51,433 bases of DNA from Betaproteobacteria bacterium (GCA_012026885.1 VEPL01000020.1:1-51433), one strand, 5' to 3'. Positions 17,699 to 26,624 are shown, counted from the stretch's first letter. Numbers and translations are program-made. The notes: generated from the sequence alone by a model not told the origin.

Positions 17699-19183
17699 AT
17701 GGCCGACCTGATGGGCATCTTCCATGTCAGCCTCGGGGTGATCCTGGTCCTGGTGACCGGTCTCCTGCTGGTTTTCTGGTACCTGCGCGACATCACCCAG
17801 AAGCGGCACGCGGTGCTGCGCAATTTCCCCATCATCGGGCACCTGCGTTTCTTCTTCGAGAATCTCGGCGAATATTTCCGCCAGTACTTCTTCCTCGGCG
17901 ACCGCGAGGAAATGCCCTTCAACCGCGCGACGCGCGGCTGGGTCTATCGGCTGGCCAAGAATGAAGGCGGCATGCTGGGCTTCGGTTCGACCTACGACAC
18001 CACCCAGCCGGGCGCGCTGCTCTTCGTCAATGCCGCCTTTCCGGTGCTCGAAGGCGAGCATGAACCGACGCCGCCGGTGATGATCGGCGAGGGCTGGTGC
18101 CGGCAACCCTTTGCCGCGCGCTCGCTGATCAACATCAGCGGCATGAGCTTCGGCGCCATCTCGAAGCCGGCGGTGCGCGCGCTTTCGCATGGCGCTGGCA
18201 AGGCCGGCTGCTACATGGATACCGGCGAGGGCGGTCTCAGCCCCTATCACCTCGAAGGCGGCTGCGACGTGGTCTTCCAGATCGGCACGGCCAAGTACGG
18301 CGTCCGCGACGGCCACGGCCGCCTGAGCGACGAGCGGCTGCGCGAACTGGCCGCCCACGACAATGTCCGCGCCTTCGAGATCAAGCTGTCGCAGGGCGCC
18401 AAGCCGGGCAAGGGCGGCGTCTTGCCGGCCGCCAAGATCACCGAGGAGATCGCGCAGATTCGCGGCATCCCGCAGGGGAAGGATTCGCTCTCGCCGAACC
18501 GGCACCCGGAAACCGGCAACATGGACGAGCTGCTCGACATGGTCGTCCATGTCCGTGAAGTGACCGGCAAGCCGGTCGGCATCAAGACCGCGATCGGCGG
18601 CTGGCAGTTCATGCACGAGCTGGCCGAGGCCGTGAAGCGGCGCGGGCTGGCGTCCGCACCCGATTTCCTCGCCATCGACGGTGGCGAGGGCGGTTCCGGC
18701 GCCGCACCGCAGGCCCTGGCCGACCACATGGCGCTGTCGATCAACGAGGCCCTGCCGCGCGTCGTCGATGCGCTGATCGAGAACGGCCTGCGCGAGCGGA
18801 TCAAGGTCATCGCCTCCGGCAAGCTGGTGACACCGGCCAAGGTGGCCTGGGCGCTGGCCTGCGGCGCCGACCTGATCAATTCGGCGCGCGGCTACATGTT
18901 CGCGTTGGGCTGCATCCAGGCACTGCGCTGCCACCAGAACACCTGCCCGACCGGCATCACCACCCACGATCCCAAGCTGCAGCGCGGCCTCGTCGTGGAG
19001 GACAAGGCCGAAAGGGTGGCCAGCTACACGAAGAACCTGAACAAGGAAGTCGAGATGATTGCCCACGCCTGCGGCGTCCGCCATGCGCGCCTGCTGCGGC
19101 GCGAGCACGTGCGGATCGTGCAGCCGAACGGTCAGAGCATGGCGCTCAACATGCTTTACCCGTACCCGACGACCAGCCATTGA
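17699..19183 (+). CDS. Membrane-anchored FMN-binding glutamate synthase-like protein
   Basis: A 494-residue protein with one N-terminal membrane helix (about residues 7-28) and a GltB-like FMN/Fe-S domain. The domain contains MSFGAISKPAVRALSHGAG near 150, ETNKPVG-like KPVGIKTAIGG near 297, and IDGGEGGSGAAP near 325. The 3Fe-4S ligands follow the C-x5-C-x4-C pattern (CIQALRCHQNTC) near 405. Amidotransferase and GltD domains are absent. Proteins of this class are annotated as glutamate synthases but the true substrate is unclear. ATG 17699 was chosen over TTG 17672 for its GGGGGAG site. Its 3' end overlaps the convergent gene by 38 bases. Confidence 0.88.
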   Translation: MADLMGIFHVSLGVILVLVTGLLLVFWYLRDITQKRHAVLRNFPIIGHLRFFFENLGEYFRQYFFLGDREEMPFNRATRGWVYRLAKNEGGMLGFGSTYDTTQPGALLFVNAAFPVLEGEHEPTPPVMIGEGWCRQPFAARSLINISGMSFGAISKPAVRALSHGAGKAGCYMDTGEGGLSPYHLEGGCDVVFQIGTAKYGVRDGHGRLSDERLRELAAHDNVRAFEIKLSQGAKPGKGGVLPAAKITEEIAQIRGIPQGKDSLSPNRHPETGNMDELLDMVVHVREVTGKPVGIKTAIGGWQFMHELAEAVKRRGLASAPDFLAIDGGEGGSGAAPQALADHMALSINEALPRVVDALIENGLRERIKVIASGKLVTPAKVAWALACGADLINSARGYMFALGCIQALRCHQNTCPTGITTHDPKLQRGLVVEDKAERVASYTKNLNKEVEMIAHACGVRHARLLRREHVRIVQPNGQSMALNMLYPYPTTSH

Positions 19184-20642
19184 ACACGGCGCGGGCCGCG
19201 TCGATCACCTCGCTCGCGGTCAGCCCGGCCGGGCCGGCGCCGGCGGCGACCAGGCGGTCCGCCGCCACACCGTGCAGATGCACGCCAGCCAGCGTGGCTG
19301 CCGTGGCCGGCCAGCCCTGGGCGAGCAGTGCAACGATCATGCCGGTCAGCGCATCGCCCATGCCGGCGCTCGCCATGCCCGGGTTGCCGGTGGAATTGAC
19401 CCACCAGGCGCCGTCGACCGCAGCAACTACCGTCCCGCAGCCCTTTAGGGCTACGCAGCATCCATAGCGCGCAGCCAGCGCCTGCGCCGCCGACACGCGG
19501 GCGCGCTGGACTTCGCCGACGGGGATGCCGAGCAGCCGCGCCGCCTCGCCGGGGTGCGGCGTCATGACCGTGGGGTGGGGGCGGGCACGCAGCCGGTCCC
19601 CGAGGCCGGCATCGTCGGCCAGCAGGTTCAGCGCATCGGCATCGAGGACCAGGGACAGCGGACAGGCCAGCGCTTTTTCAAGGTGGACGCGGGCGTCATC
19701 ATCGGTGCCCAGCCCCGGTCCGCAGGCCAGCGCAGTGAGATCCGCCTGCAGCAACGCTTTGGCGCGGCGCAGCATCAGCTCCGGCTGCACCGGGTCGACG
19801 GCCGGCGCATCCGGGTCGACAAAGCCGACGAAGACGCGTCCGCAGCCGAGCTTGAGCGCCGCCCGCCCGGCGAGCAGCGCGGCACCGGCCATCGAGCGGC
19901 CGCCGCCGAGGATGCCGGCGCTGCCGAACGTGCCTTTGTGGGAATTCAGCGGGCGCGGCGCAAGCTGGCCGGCGAAATCCGCAAGGCTGACCCGGCGGCC
20001 GTCCGCCGGCGCCTCGCCGGCCGGATCGAGCTCCAGCGCCGCGACGCGCACTTCGCCGCAATAGTCTGGGCCGTCGCCCGTAAACAAGCCGGGCTTCGCG
20101 GCAATGAAGGTCAACGTGTGCGTGGCGCGGATGGCCGGCGAGAAGGCGGTGCCGCGGTCCGCATCGAGGCCGGAAGGGCAATCCAGCGCGACCAGCGGGC
20201 AGGCATCACGCACTGCGATCCGGTTGGTCGCCTCGACCAGGCCAGCCCAGACACCTTCCGGCGCGCGGGCGAGGCCGATGCCGAACAGGCCATCGACCAC
20301 CAGCCCCCATGCGCAACCCTCGGGGATCGCATCCAGCGTCGCCCCGCCGCCGGCAACGAAGCGCGCATGGGCCTCAACGGCGTCCGCCGGCAGGCGCCCC
20401 GCATCGGCCGGGAAGACTACGTGCACATCGAAAAAGCGCTCGCGCAACAGGCGGGCGACGACAAAGGCATCGCCCCCGTTATTGCCCGGCCCGGCCAGCA
20501 CCAGCACCGGCCGCCCGCGTGCCCCGGCCAGTTCAGCGGCCCAATCAGCCGCCGCCGTACCGGCCCGCTCCATCAGCGGCTCGCCGGCATGGGCGGCTTC
20601 GATGCGGCGCAGGGCAGGGCTCAGGTAGAGGTTGGTGTCCAT
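19146..20642 (-). CDS. nnr: Bifunctional NAD(P)H-hydrate epimerase / ADP-dependent NAD(P)H-hydrate dehydratase
   Basis: A 498-residue metabolite-repair enzyme that restores hydrated NAD(P)H. The N-terminal epimerase (YjeF_N) spans about residues 1-215 with VLVLAGPGNNGGDAFVVARLL near 47 and VDGLFGIGL near 115. The C-terminal carbohydrate-kinase-like dehydratase spans 225-498, with KGTFGSAGILGGG near 238, VMTPHPGEAARLL near 360 and GNPGMASAGMGDALTGM near 430. Length matches full bifunctional Nnr. The start ATG 20642 is 146 bases from the next forward start. The last 38 bases overlap the end of the opposite-strand GltB-like gene. Confidence 0.93.
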   Translation of the reverse strand: MDTNLYLSPALRRIEAAHAGEPLMERAGTAAADWAAELAGARGRPVLVLAGPGNNGGDAFVVARLLRERFFDVHVVFPADAGRLPADAVEAHARFVAGGGATLDAIPEGCAWGLVVDGLFGIGLARAPEGVWAGLVEATNRIAVRDACPLVALDCPSGLDADRGTAFSPAIRATHTLTFIAAKPGLFTGDGPDYCGEVRVAALELDPAGEAPADGRRVSLADFAGQLAPRPLNSHKGTFGSAGILGGGRSMAGAALLAGRAALKLGCGRVFVGFVDPDAPAVDPVQPELMLRRAKALLQADLTALACGPGLGTDDDARVHLEKALACPLSLVLDADALNLLADDAGLGDRLRARPHPTVMTPHPGEAARLLGIPVGEVQRARVSAAQALAARYGCCVALKGCGTVVAAVDGAWWVNSTGNPGMASAGMGDALTGMIVALLAQGWPATAATLAGVHLHGVAADRLVAAGAGPAGLTASEVIDAARAVFNGWSSGTGKAC

Positions 20643-20788
20643 AGGCTCATTCTATGAGCATTGGAATGCTTTGGGCAGACGGGAGAATGACGGCGACCAT
20701 CAATCGCTGCGCACGAGGTGTGGCAATGGCCCCGGCGATACGGGCATTGTCGATACAATGCGCTGAGAGCCAACCGGGAGCAATCGCA

Positions 20789-21337
20789 GTGACAGCAAAA
20801 AAAGGAATCGAAAAGCTGAAGGAAGAGTTTCTGGCAGTACTGCCGCCGACTGTTTTCTTCTTCATCGCGCTGCACATCGTCGGGTTGGTACGGGTCCTCA
20901 TGACCGAGGGTACCGGCCTGCCGGTCACGTCATCCGCCCAGATCGCCCTGGCCGCGCTGATCCTCGGCAAGGCGGTCCTGCTCGCCGACCTGTGGCCGCC
21001 GATCAACCGCTTTCCGGAGCGGCCGCTGGCCTACAACATCGTCTGGAAAACCGTCATCTACTATGCATTCGCCAGCTTCATCCATTATCTGGAGCGACTG
21101 TACGACTTCACGAAGGAGGCGGGCGGTTTCGTGGCCGGCAACGAAAAGCTGCTGTCCGAAATCGTCTGGCCCCATTTCCTGGCGCTCCAGATCATCCTGC
21201 TGGTCATCATTCTCAACTATTGCGTGATCCGCGAACTGGGGCGTGTCCTGGGTGAGCGACGCATGATCCGCATGTTTTTCCAGCAGCCGGCATCAGCCAG
21301 CCTGCAGGAGCACCAATCCGCGGATACGCCGGAATGA
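20789..21337 (+). CDS. Membrane protein of unknown function, 182 residues
   Basis: Four hydrophobic segments are visible: VLPPTVFFFIALHIVGLVRVLM, IALAALILGKAVLLADL, IVWKTVIYYAFASFIHYL and FLALQIILLVIILNYCVI. The N-terminus is lysine-rich and the tail polar. I chose GTG 20789 because GGGAG sits nine bases upstream and residues before it (from ATG 20654) do not look like protein. I do not recognise a named family. Base composition is lower in GC than the flanking core genes. Confidence 0.7.
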   Translation: MTAKKGIEKLKEEFLAVLPPTVFFFIALHIVGLVRVLMTEGTGLPVTSSAQIALAALILGKAVLLADLWPPINRFPERPLAYNIVWKTVIYYAFASFIHYLERLYDFTKEAGGFVAGNEKLLSEIVWPHFLALQIILLVIILNYCVIRELGRVLGERRMIRMFFQQPASASLQEHQSADTPE

Positions 21338-21343
21338 CGGCAC

Positions 21344-21364
21344 CCGGCAGCGCATCGATGCCGG
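21344..21364 (+). terminator. Possible hairpin after the 182-residue membrane protein
   Basis: CCGGCA (21344-21349) and TGCCGG (21359-21364) form a perfect 6-base stem with a 9-base loop just past the stop at 21337. The trailing sequence is not T-rich, so it may be an mRNA end-processing hairpin rather than a true terminator. Confidence 0.3.
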
Positions 21365-21550
21365 ACGCTCGTGTCTCTGGCGCAACTGTGTTTTCCCGAT
21401 GGAGGACCACCTACCACCTTGGCACATGCCCACCTTGGCTGCTGAAGCGTCAGCGGCTATCCCGATGGTTCACTCTACAGAAGTGAATTTCCGCGCTGGA
21501 ACGGCGATTGACAGGCGCGGTTTGGGAGAAAGATACTCCAACTCGTCCTT

Positions 21551-23062
21551 TTGGTCTTCTTTCCCTTGTCCCGCAAACCGTCGACGATAAAGGCCGGTCG
21601 CTGGTTGCCATGGCTGGCTGTGGCTGTGGTCCTGCTGGTTTTCGGCTATCGCTATGCGGGGCCAATCTGGGATATCGACACCGGCTGGCACGTTGCCACC
21701 GGACGCTGGATTGCGGAAAACCAGCGTCTGCCGCAAGTGGATCCTTTTGGTGTCCATTCGATTCCAGACGGTGCGCCAGGGCAGGTAGTGCTCAAAGGGT
21801 ACTGGCTGGCCCAGTGGGTGATGTTCGAGGTCACCCGGTCGTTTGGTGAAATAGCGCTGATCGGTTTGCGCCTGGTGTTGCTGTGCGGTGCGCTTGCCGT
21901 ATTCGTCATGCGTGCACGGGCTCTGGACGTCGGTTGGCCGACGATTGCCCTCGTCGGAACCCTATGCGGGGCGAGTCTGGCGAGCTTCACTGGCGATCGT
22001 CCGCAATTGTTTTCTTTTTTCCTGGCCGGCGTACTTTTCTGGCTGGCAGAACAGCTACGGCGACGAGAGTGGCGGGTATGGGCCGCCATGGCCCTCACCG
22101 GGTTGGCATGGGGCAACATGCATGGTGGCTGGACTCTGGCTGCTGGCGTTCTGGCGGTGCAGGCCGGTGCAGAAGTGGCCCTGGGCTGGCGGCGCCAGCG
22201 ACGTTGGGAGTTATTCCCTCTGGCGGGAGTTCTCTTGTTCGCCGGGGCTGCCCTGATTTCGCCCGTCGGGATGCTGACGATCGATGCGGCCTTACAGATT
22301 CAGCAGGGTCAAAGCGTGACGGCACATCAATCTACGGAATACGTGGGAAGTTTCCTGGCACGTACATCCTTGGACCCCTTGTTGCCGGTCTGGGTTGTTG
22401 TTTTCCACGCAGTGTCGCTACTGGCTGTTATCGGGCTGTTGCGGGAGCGTGCCGAGTTTCTTCCCGCGCTTGTTGTCCTGGCGGCCCTGAGTGTTCTCGC
22501 AGTACGCTATCACCCGTTCTTCCTGGTCATTACGGCCCCTTGGGTGGCTCTCGGGCTCGAGGGAACCGGGCGGTGGCTGGCCCTTCGCCTGCAACTGACG
22601 GTGAGCAGAATGGCGTGCGCCTTGACTGCCCTTTCTGTCGCCGTGACGGCCTTGGTCGTGGCAATTGCCACGATGCCGGTGTCGGCGCGCCCGGGGCGTA
22701 CATTCATGACCGAGGTCCTGCCCGGGTTTCCGCTCCCAGCGCTGCAAGAGGCTTTGCGCGGTCGTATGGTGTTCAATCATTTCAGTTATGGTGGGTATCT
22801 GCTCTGGCAGGTGCCGGGTAGCCGGCTGTACGTGGATGGCCGCCGCCTGGACGCGGCACGCTTCGATCGATACACCCAGATTCTCTGGGCGACCGGCCCG
22901 GGAAGGCTTTGGCTGGGAGCGGAAGGGTTCGATGCTGTCATCATGCCGCTGCGAAATCCGGGCAATGGGCAGGCATATCCCTTGCCGGCGTACCTGCTGT
23001 CCACCGGGCAGTGGCGAGTCGCGCTTCGCAATGATGAGCAACTCGTACTGTTGCGCGACTGA
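21551..23062 (+). CDS. Polytopic membrane protein, possible GT-C-fold glycosyltransferase
   Basis: About 503 residues with 9-10 hydrophobic helices and a soluble C-terminal domain. The first periplasmic loop reads DIDTGWHVATGRWIAE, then LPQVDPFGVHS. This acidic-His pattern followed by an IP-x-DPF-like motif is common in GT-C-type membrane proteins that use polyprenyl-phosphate sugars. That is a resemblance, not a firm assignment. No ATG is usable: an in-frame TGA lies at 21509-21511, so TTG 21551 or another TTG just downstream must serve. Ribosome site GGGAG is 18 or more bases upstream. GC is clearly below the window average and no glycan genes adjoin it. Confidence 0.6.
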   Translation: MVFFPLSRKPSTIKAGRWLPWLAVAVVLLVFGYRYAGPIWDIDTGWHVATGRWIAENQRLPQVDPFGVHSIPDGAPGQVVLKGYWLAQWVMFEVTRSFGEIALIGLRLVLLCGALAVFVMRARALDVGWPTIALVGTLCGASLASFTGDRPQLFSFFLAGVLFWLAEQLRRREWRVWAAMALTGLAWGNMHGGWTLAAGVLAVQAGAEVALGWRRQRRWELFPLAGVLLFAGAALISPVGMLTIDAALQIQQGQSVTAHQSTEYVGSFLARTSLDPLLPVWVVVFHAVSLLAVIGLLRERAEFLPALVVLAALSVLAVRYHPFFLVITAPWVALGLEGTGRWLALRLQLTVSRMACALTALSVAVTALVVAIATMPVSARPGRTFMTEVLPGFPLPALQEALRGRMVFNHFSYGGYLLWQVPGSRLYVDGRRLDAARFDRYTQILWATGPGRLWLGAEGFDAVIMPLRNPGNGQAYPLPAYLLSTGQWRVALRNDEQLVLLRD

Positions 23063-23201
23063 TATCCATTGCCGTTGCGGGGTGCCGACGCCGGTGCTGA
23101 CGTATTCGACGGTGAATCGCCGTGGAGCTGATCGACGCTGGCCCGGCGTGATGGGTGGATTGCCTGCCCTCAAATCACCTTGCCCCGATCGCAAGGCGCG
23201 T

Positions 23202-23224
23202 CTAGTCTAGCCAGACTGGTTTTT
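23202..23224 (+). terminator. Intrinsic terminator in the 23063-23373 gap
   Basis: CTAGTCT (23202-23208) pairs with AGACTGG (23213-23219), with one G-U pair and an AGCC loop, followed by five T residues (23220-23224). It probably ends the transcript of the membrane protein stopping at 23062. The rest of the 311-base gap up to the amidohydrolase start shows no gene I can support. Confidence 0.65.
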
Positions 23225-23373
23225 CGCAGGGGCCTTTGGCGAGCCGCCTTCAGGGCTCCAATTGTTCGCAGTCGATGTTCGTTTTATGGGGCGAAGCGAT
23301 GCACACGACCGATCTTTCTCCATTCGAGCAGGGATGCTGTGCCGTTTGCCACCCTGAGCGCGGATCATCTCCG

Positions 23374-24438
23374 ATGACTGGCAGGCGGAAATTTTTGTCC
23401 GATGCGACCCGGTTCGGCGCCGGCCTCGCGATGACTGCGGCGCTCCCGTTCGGGCCGGCCTGGTCTGCTGCGAACGAGATTGCTGATTCGCGGATGATCG
23501 ATGTCCATCATCATTTCATCCCCAAGTTCTATGTCAGCGAGTTCGAGGACCGGATCGTCGCGTCCGGCGCCCGCCGTCCGCTGGTCGCCGTCTGGACCTC
23601 GTGGACGCCGGAGCGCGCGATCGAGGCGATGGATCGGAGCGGCGTGGCGACCAGTGTCCTGTCGCTGTCCTTCCCGGGCGTCTGGTTCGGGGAGCCGAGG
23701 GAAGCCGCGCGGTTGGCACGTCGCGTCAATGAATACGCCGCCGAGGTCGCCAGAAGCCATCCCGGGCGCTTCGGTCTATTCTCTGCCTTGCCGCTTCCCG
23801 ATGCGGACGGGAGCCTTAACGAGATCGCCTTTGCCTTTGATGTCCTGAAGGCTGACGGAATCGGCCTTCTGACCAGCTATGGCGACAAGTGGCTGGGCGA
23901 CGCTGTTTTCGACCCGGTCTTCGCCGAACTCAACCGGCGTAAGGCCGTCGTCTTCGTACACCCCGTCGCACCGGCCTGCTGCAAGGGCCTCATTCCGGGG
24001 ATGCCGGCGGCTCTTGCGGAAGTGCCGCAAGATACGGCGCGGGCAATCATCAACCTGGTCTTTTCGGGAACATTCACCCGCTATCCGGAAATCCGTTTCA
24101 TCTTCTCCCATGCCGGCGGAACAATGCCGATGCTGATCGGACGGATGCATCAGTACGGCCCCAAGGACATTCTCGAGAAAGTCCCCCGCGGGATCGAATA
24201 CGAAATCCGGCGCCAGTATTTCGACATCGCGGGCAGTGCGTTCCGCCCGGCCGTCGCGGCGCTGCGCAGTCTGGTTCCGACCAGCCAGATCCTTTTCGGG
24301 AGCGATAATCCGTTCATTCCGCTCGACGAGACGGCGCGGGGTTTGGCCGAAATGGGATTTTCCGCGGATGATCTCAGGGCGATCCGGCGCGACAATGCGC
24401 TGGGACTGTTCCCGCGCTTGAAGCGGCAAGCTGGCTGA
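23374..24438 (+). CDS. Tat-exported amidohydrolase (ACMSD-like TIM-barrel family)
   Basis: A 354-residue metal-dependent hydrolase/decarboxylase of the amidohydrolase-2 family. It opens with a twin-arginine signal (TGRRKFLSD, then a hydrophobic stretch to PAWSAA). The metal-binding HxH is in MIDVHHHFIPKFY. Later ligand regions are VFVHPVAP, FIFSHAGG and FGSDNPF. Relatives include aminocarboxymuconate-semialdehyde decarboxylase and resorcylate decarboxylases; the substrate here is unknown. I chose ATG 23374 because it places the RR motif at residues 4-5. ATG 23299 would add 25 residues and cannot be excluded. An exported ACMSD-like enzyme is unusual. Confidence 0.8.
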   Translation: MTGRRKFLSDATRFGAGLAMTAALPFGPAWSAANEIADSRMIDVHHHFIPKFYVSEFEDRIVASGARRPLVAVWTSWTPERAIEAMDRSGVATSVLSLSFPGVWFGEPREAARLARRVNEYAAEVARSHPGRFGLFSALPLPDADGSLNEIAFAFDVLKADGIGLLTSYGDKWLGDAVFDPVFAELNRRKAVVFVHPVAPACCKGLIPGMPAALAEVPQDTARAIINLVFSGTFTRYPEIRFIFSHAGGTMPMLIGRMHQYGPKDILEKVPRGIEYEIRRQYFDIAGSAFRPAVAALRSLVPTSQILFGSDNPFIPLDETARGLAEMGFSADDLRAIRRDNALGLFPRLKRQAG

Positions 24439-24547
24439 CGCGGCATGCAGGTGTCAGCTCCCGGCAAATGGCCGCCACGTTCTGTTGTATTCTCGATACA
24501 GGGCAGGAGCACGCCGCCCGCATTTCTTGTTCCCGGAGGAAACCCGC

Positions 24548-24838
24548 ATGGCCGCATACCTGATCGTCGATACGCTCCTGGATGATCCCGATGCCTACGA
24601 GCAATACAAGGTGCAGGCGAGGCCGCTGATCGAGCACTTCGGCGGCGAATACCTGGCGCGCGGCGGTGAGATCACGGTGCGCGAAGCCGACCTCTGGTCG
24701 CCGTCGCGGGTCGTCTTGGTCCGCTTTCCCGACGTCGAGACGGCGAAGCGCTGCCTCGATTCGCCCGAATACCAGGCGATCCTGCCGATCAGCAAGCGCT
24801 CGGCGCGGCGCACGGTGCTGATCGTGGAAGGGCTCTAG
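24548..24838 (+). CDS. DUF1330 domain protein
   Basis: A 96-residue ferredoxin-like alpha/beta barrel protein. It has the family start AAYLIVDTLLDDPDAYEQYKVQARPLIEHFGGEY-type layout, a central VVLVRFPDVETAKRCLDSPEYQAI and a closing strand (RTVLIVEGL). GGAGGAAA precedes ATG 24548 by a good distance. Family members are small stress- or metabolism-linked proteins with no fixed function. In related betaproteobacteria a DUF1330 gene often sits between kdsA and eno (my recollection); here it lies elsewhere. Confidence 0.85.
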   Translation: MAAYLIVDTLLDDPDAYEQYKVQARPLIEHFGGEYLARGGEITVREADLWSPSRVVLVRFPDVETAKRCLDSPEYQAILPISKRSARRTVLIVEGL

Positions 24839-24850
24839 CGGTTCTTTCGC

Positions 24851-25750
24851 TCAGTTCCGGAACTGCCGCGCCAGCGTGATCGTCGTGGCGTGGATCCTCA
24901 CCGTGTCGTCGATGTTGCGCGCATAGCCGCCGGCCATGGCCACGGCGACCGGGACGCCAAGGGCCTTGGCAGCGGCGAAGACGCGGCGGTCGCGCTCGGC
25001 GAGGCCGGCGAAGCTCAGGGCCAGGCGGCCGAAACGGTCGTCGGCGTAGGGGTCGGCGCCGGCCAGGTAGATGACGAGGTCGGGACGGGCGAGATCGCAG
25101 GCGGTGGCGAGGCCGTGGTCGAGCTGCGCCAGGTAGGCGTCGTCGCCGCAGCCGTCTGGCAGCTCGATGTCGAGGTCGCTTTCTTCCTTGGCGAACGGGA
25201 AGTTGCGCGCGCCGTGAATCGAGAAGGTGAAGACGCTGTCATCGCCGCGCAGGATGCTGGCGGTGCCGTTGCCCTGGTGGACGTCGCAATCGACGACGAG
25301 CACGCGGCGGGCGCGCCCTTCGGCCTGCATGGTGCGGGCGGCGACGGCGGCGTCGTTGAAGACGCAGAAGCCTTCGCCCCGGTCGCGGAACGCATGGTGG
25401 GTGCCGCCGGCGAGGTTGGCGGCGACACCGTCTTCGAGGGCAGCACGGCAGGCGCCGAGGGTGGCGCCGGCGGAACGCCGCGAGCGCTCGACCATGCCTT
25501 CACTCCACGGAAAGCCGATGGCTTTTTGCTCCTTTTCGGACAGTCGACCGCAACTGACGCGGTCGATGTAATCGCGGTCGTGCGCGCGGGCGAGTTCGTC
25601 GTCCGTCGCGGCATCGGGCAGGTGGAAATCGCCCTCGGCGAACTCGCCGGAGGCGAGCAGCGCGGCGCGCAGCCGCGCATACTTTTCCATCGGGAAGCGG
25701 TGCCCCGCCGGCAGCGGCAGGACGAAGACGTCCGTGTAGAAGAGCCTCAC
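24851..25750 (-). CDS. Histone deacetylase-like (acetoin utilisation/HDAC superfamily) zinc hydrolase
   Basis: A 299-residue arginase-fold deacetylase. The active-site His pair is in GGTHHAFRDRGEGFCVFND near residues 117-133. Zinc ligands are in VVDCDVHQGNGTAS near 152 and the Asp of GADPYADDRFG near 230. The C-terminal GGYARNIDDTV is typical. Bacterial members deacetylate small acetylated amines or, in a few cases, lysine side chains; the substrate here is unknown. It is the last gene in the minus-strand block and follows cnoX with a 19-base gap. Confidence 0.9.
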   Translation of the reverse strand: MRLFYTDVFVLPLPAGHRFPMEKYARLRAALLASGEFAEGDFHLPDAATDDELARAHDRDYIDRVSCGRLSEKEQKAIGFPWSEGMVERSRRSAGATLGACRAALEDGVAANLAGGTHHAFRDRGEGFCVFNDAAVAARTMQAEGRARRVLVVDCDVHQGNGTASILRGDDSVFTFSIHGARNFPFAKEESDLDIELPDGCGDDAYLAQLDHGLATACDLARPDLVIYLAGADPYADDRFGRLALSFAGLAERDRRVFAAAKALGVPVAVAMAGGYARNIDDTVRIHATTITLARQFRN

Positions 25751-25769
25751 GGCCGGCGCGGTGGTGCGG

Positions 25770-26624
25770 TCAGTTCAGCGCGGCGGAGAGCTTGCGGCGG
25801 AATTCGCGGACGAGGTCGTCGTACTGCTCGCTGCCACCGAGCGCCTCGAACAACTGGAGCAGGGCCTTGCGCCCGGCGCCTTCCTCGAAGAAGCGATCCT
25901 TGACGGCGACGGTGAGGGCGGCGTCGAGCGCCTCGCGGAAGCGGTTCTGGGCGGCGTAGGCGCGCGACAGCTCGAGCCGGGTGGCGTGGTCGTCCGGGTT
26001 GGCGGCCAGCTTCGCTTCCAGCGCGGCGGTGTCGGCACCGCCGACAGTAAGCGCGTGCCGGGCGCGCAGCGCATTAGCGCGGTCGCCCTCCTTGCTGTAC
26101 TCGGCGGCAAGCAACTGGCCGGCTTCGTCGTTGCGGCCGAGTTGCATCAGCACATCGGCGGCATCAAGGCGCACCGCTTCGTCCTCGGGTGCGGCGTGGC
26201 TGGCTTCGACCAGCTTGGCCAGCGCTTCGTCGAGCTGGCCGGCGGCGACGAGGGCAGCGGCTTCGTCGCGCAGGTTGCCGCCGGCCGCGGGCAGCGCGAA
26301 GCGGTCCAGGAAGGCGCGCACCTGGCTTTCCGGCAGGGCGCCGTTGAATTCGTCGATGAGCTGGCCCTGGAAGAGGACCTTGATCGAGGGGATGCTGCGC
26401 ACGCCAAAGTGCTGGGCGATCTCCGGGTTCTCGTCGGAATTGACCTTGGCGAGCAGGAAGCGGCCCTGGTATTCCTCGGCCAGTTTTTCCAGCATCGGCT
26501 TGAGCGTCTGGCAGGGGCCGCACCACGGCGCCCAGAAATCGACGACGACGGGCGTCTGCATGCACGGCTGCAGGACCTTGGCTTCGAAATCGGCGATGGA
26601 GACGTCAAAGGCGTATTCGGACAT
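25770..26624 (-). CDS. cnoX: Thioredoxin-domain co-chaperone with TPR tail (CnoX/YbbN)
   Basis: A 284-residue protein. Residues about 8-110 are a thioredoxin fold with a WAPWCGPC active site, unlike E. coli YbbN, whose equivalent motif lacks the standard CxxC. Residues 115-284 are TPR-like helices (Tetratrico_19/20 types). CnoX protects substrates from overoxidation and hands them to chaperones. The intact CGPC argues for real redox activity. It begins 21 bases after the chain-length-factor-like gene; whether it belongs to that operon functionally is doubtful because cnoX is a common housekeeping gene. Confidence 0.92.
   Translation of the reverse strand: MSEYAFDVSIADFEAKVLQPCMQTPVVVDFWAPWCGPCQTLKPMLEKLAEEYQGRFLLAKVNSDENPEIAQHFGVRSIPSIKVLFQGQLIDEFNGALPESQVRAFLDRFALPAAGGNLRDEAAALVAAGQLDEALAKLVEASHAAPEDEAVRLDAADVLMQLGRNDEAGQLLAAEYSKEGDRANALRARHALTVGGADTAALEAKLAANPDDHATRLELSRAYAAQNRFREALDAALTVAVKDRFFEEGAGRKALLQLFEALGGSEQYDDLVREFRRKLSAALN

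Noticed and set aside
16535..19180. 881-residue minus-strand frame spanning nadC and the GltB-like gene
   Set aside because: Composition is Arg/His/Gly-rich noise; the real genes in other frames explain the region.
21399..21590. 63-residue frame before the GT-C-like gene
   Set aside because: No ribosome site, overlaps the next gene, and its composition is not protein-like.
23299..23373. CAVCH in the longer amidohydrolase N-terminus, a c-type heme-like CxxCH
   Set aside because: The segment precedes the Tat motif, so it is most likely untranslated or chance; no other heme features.
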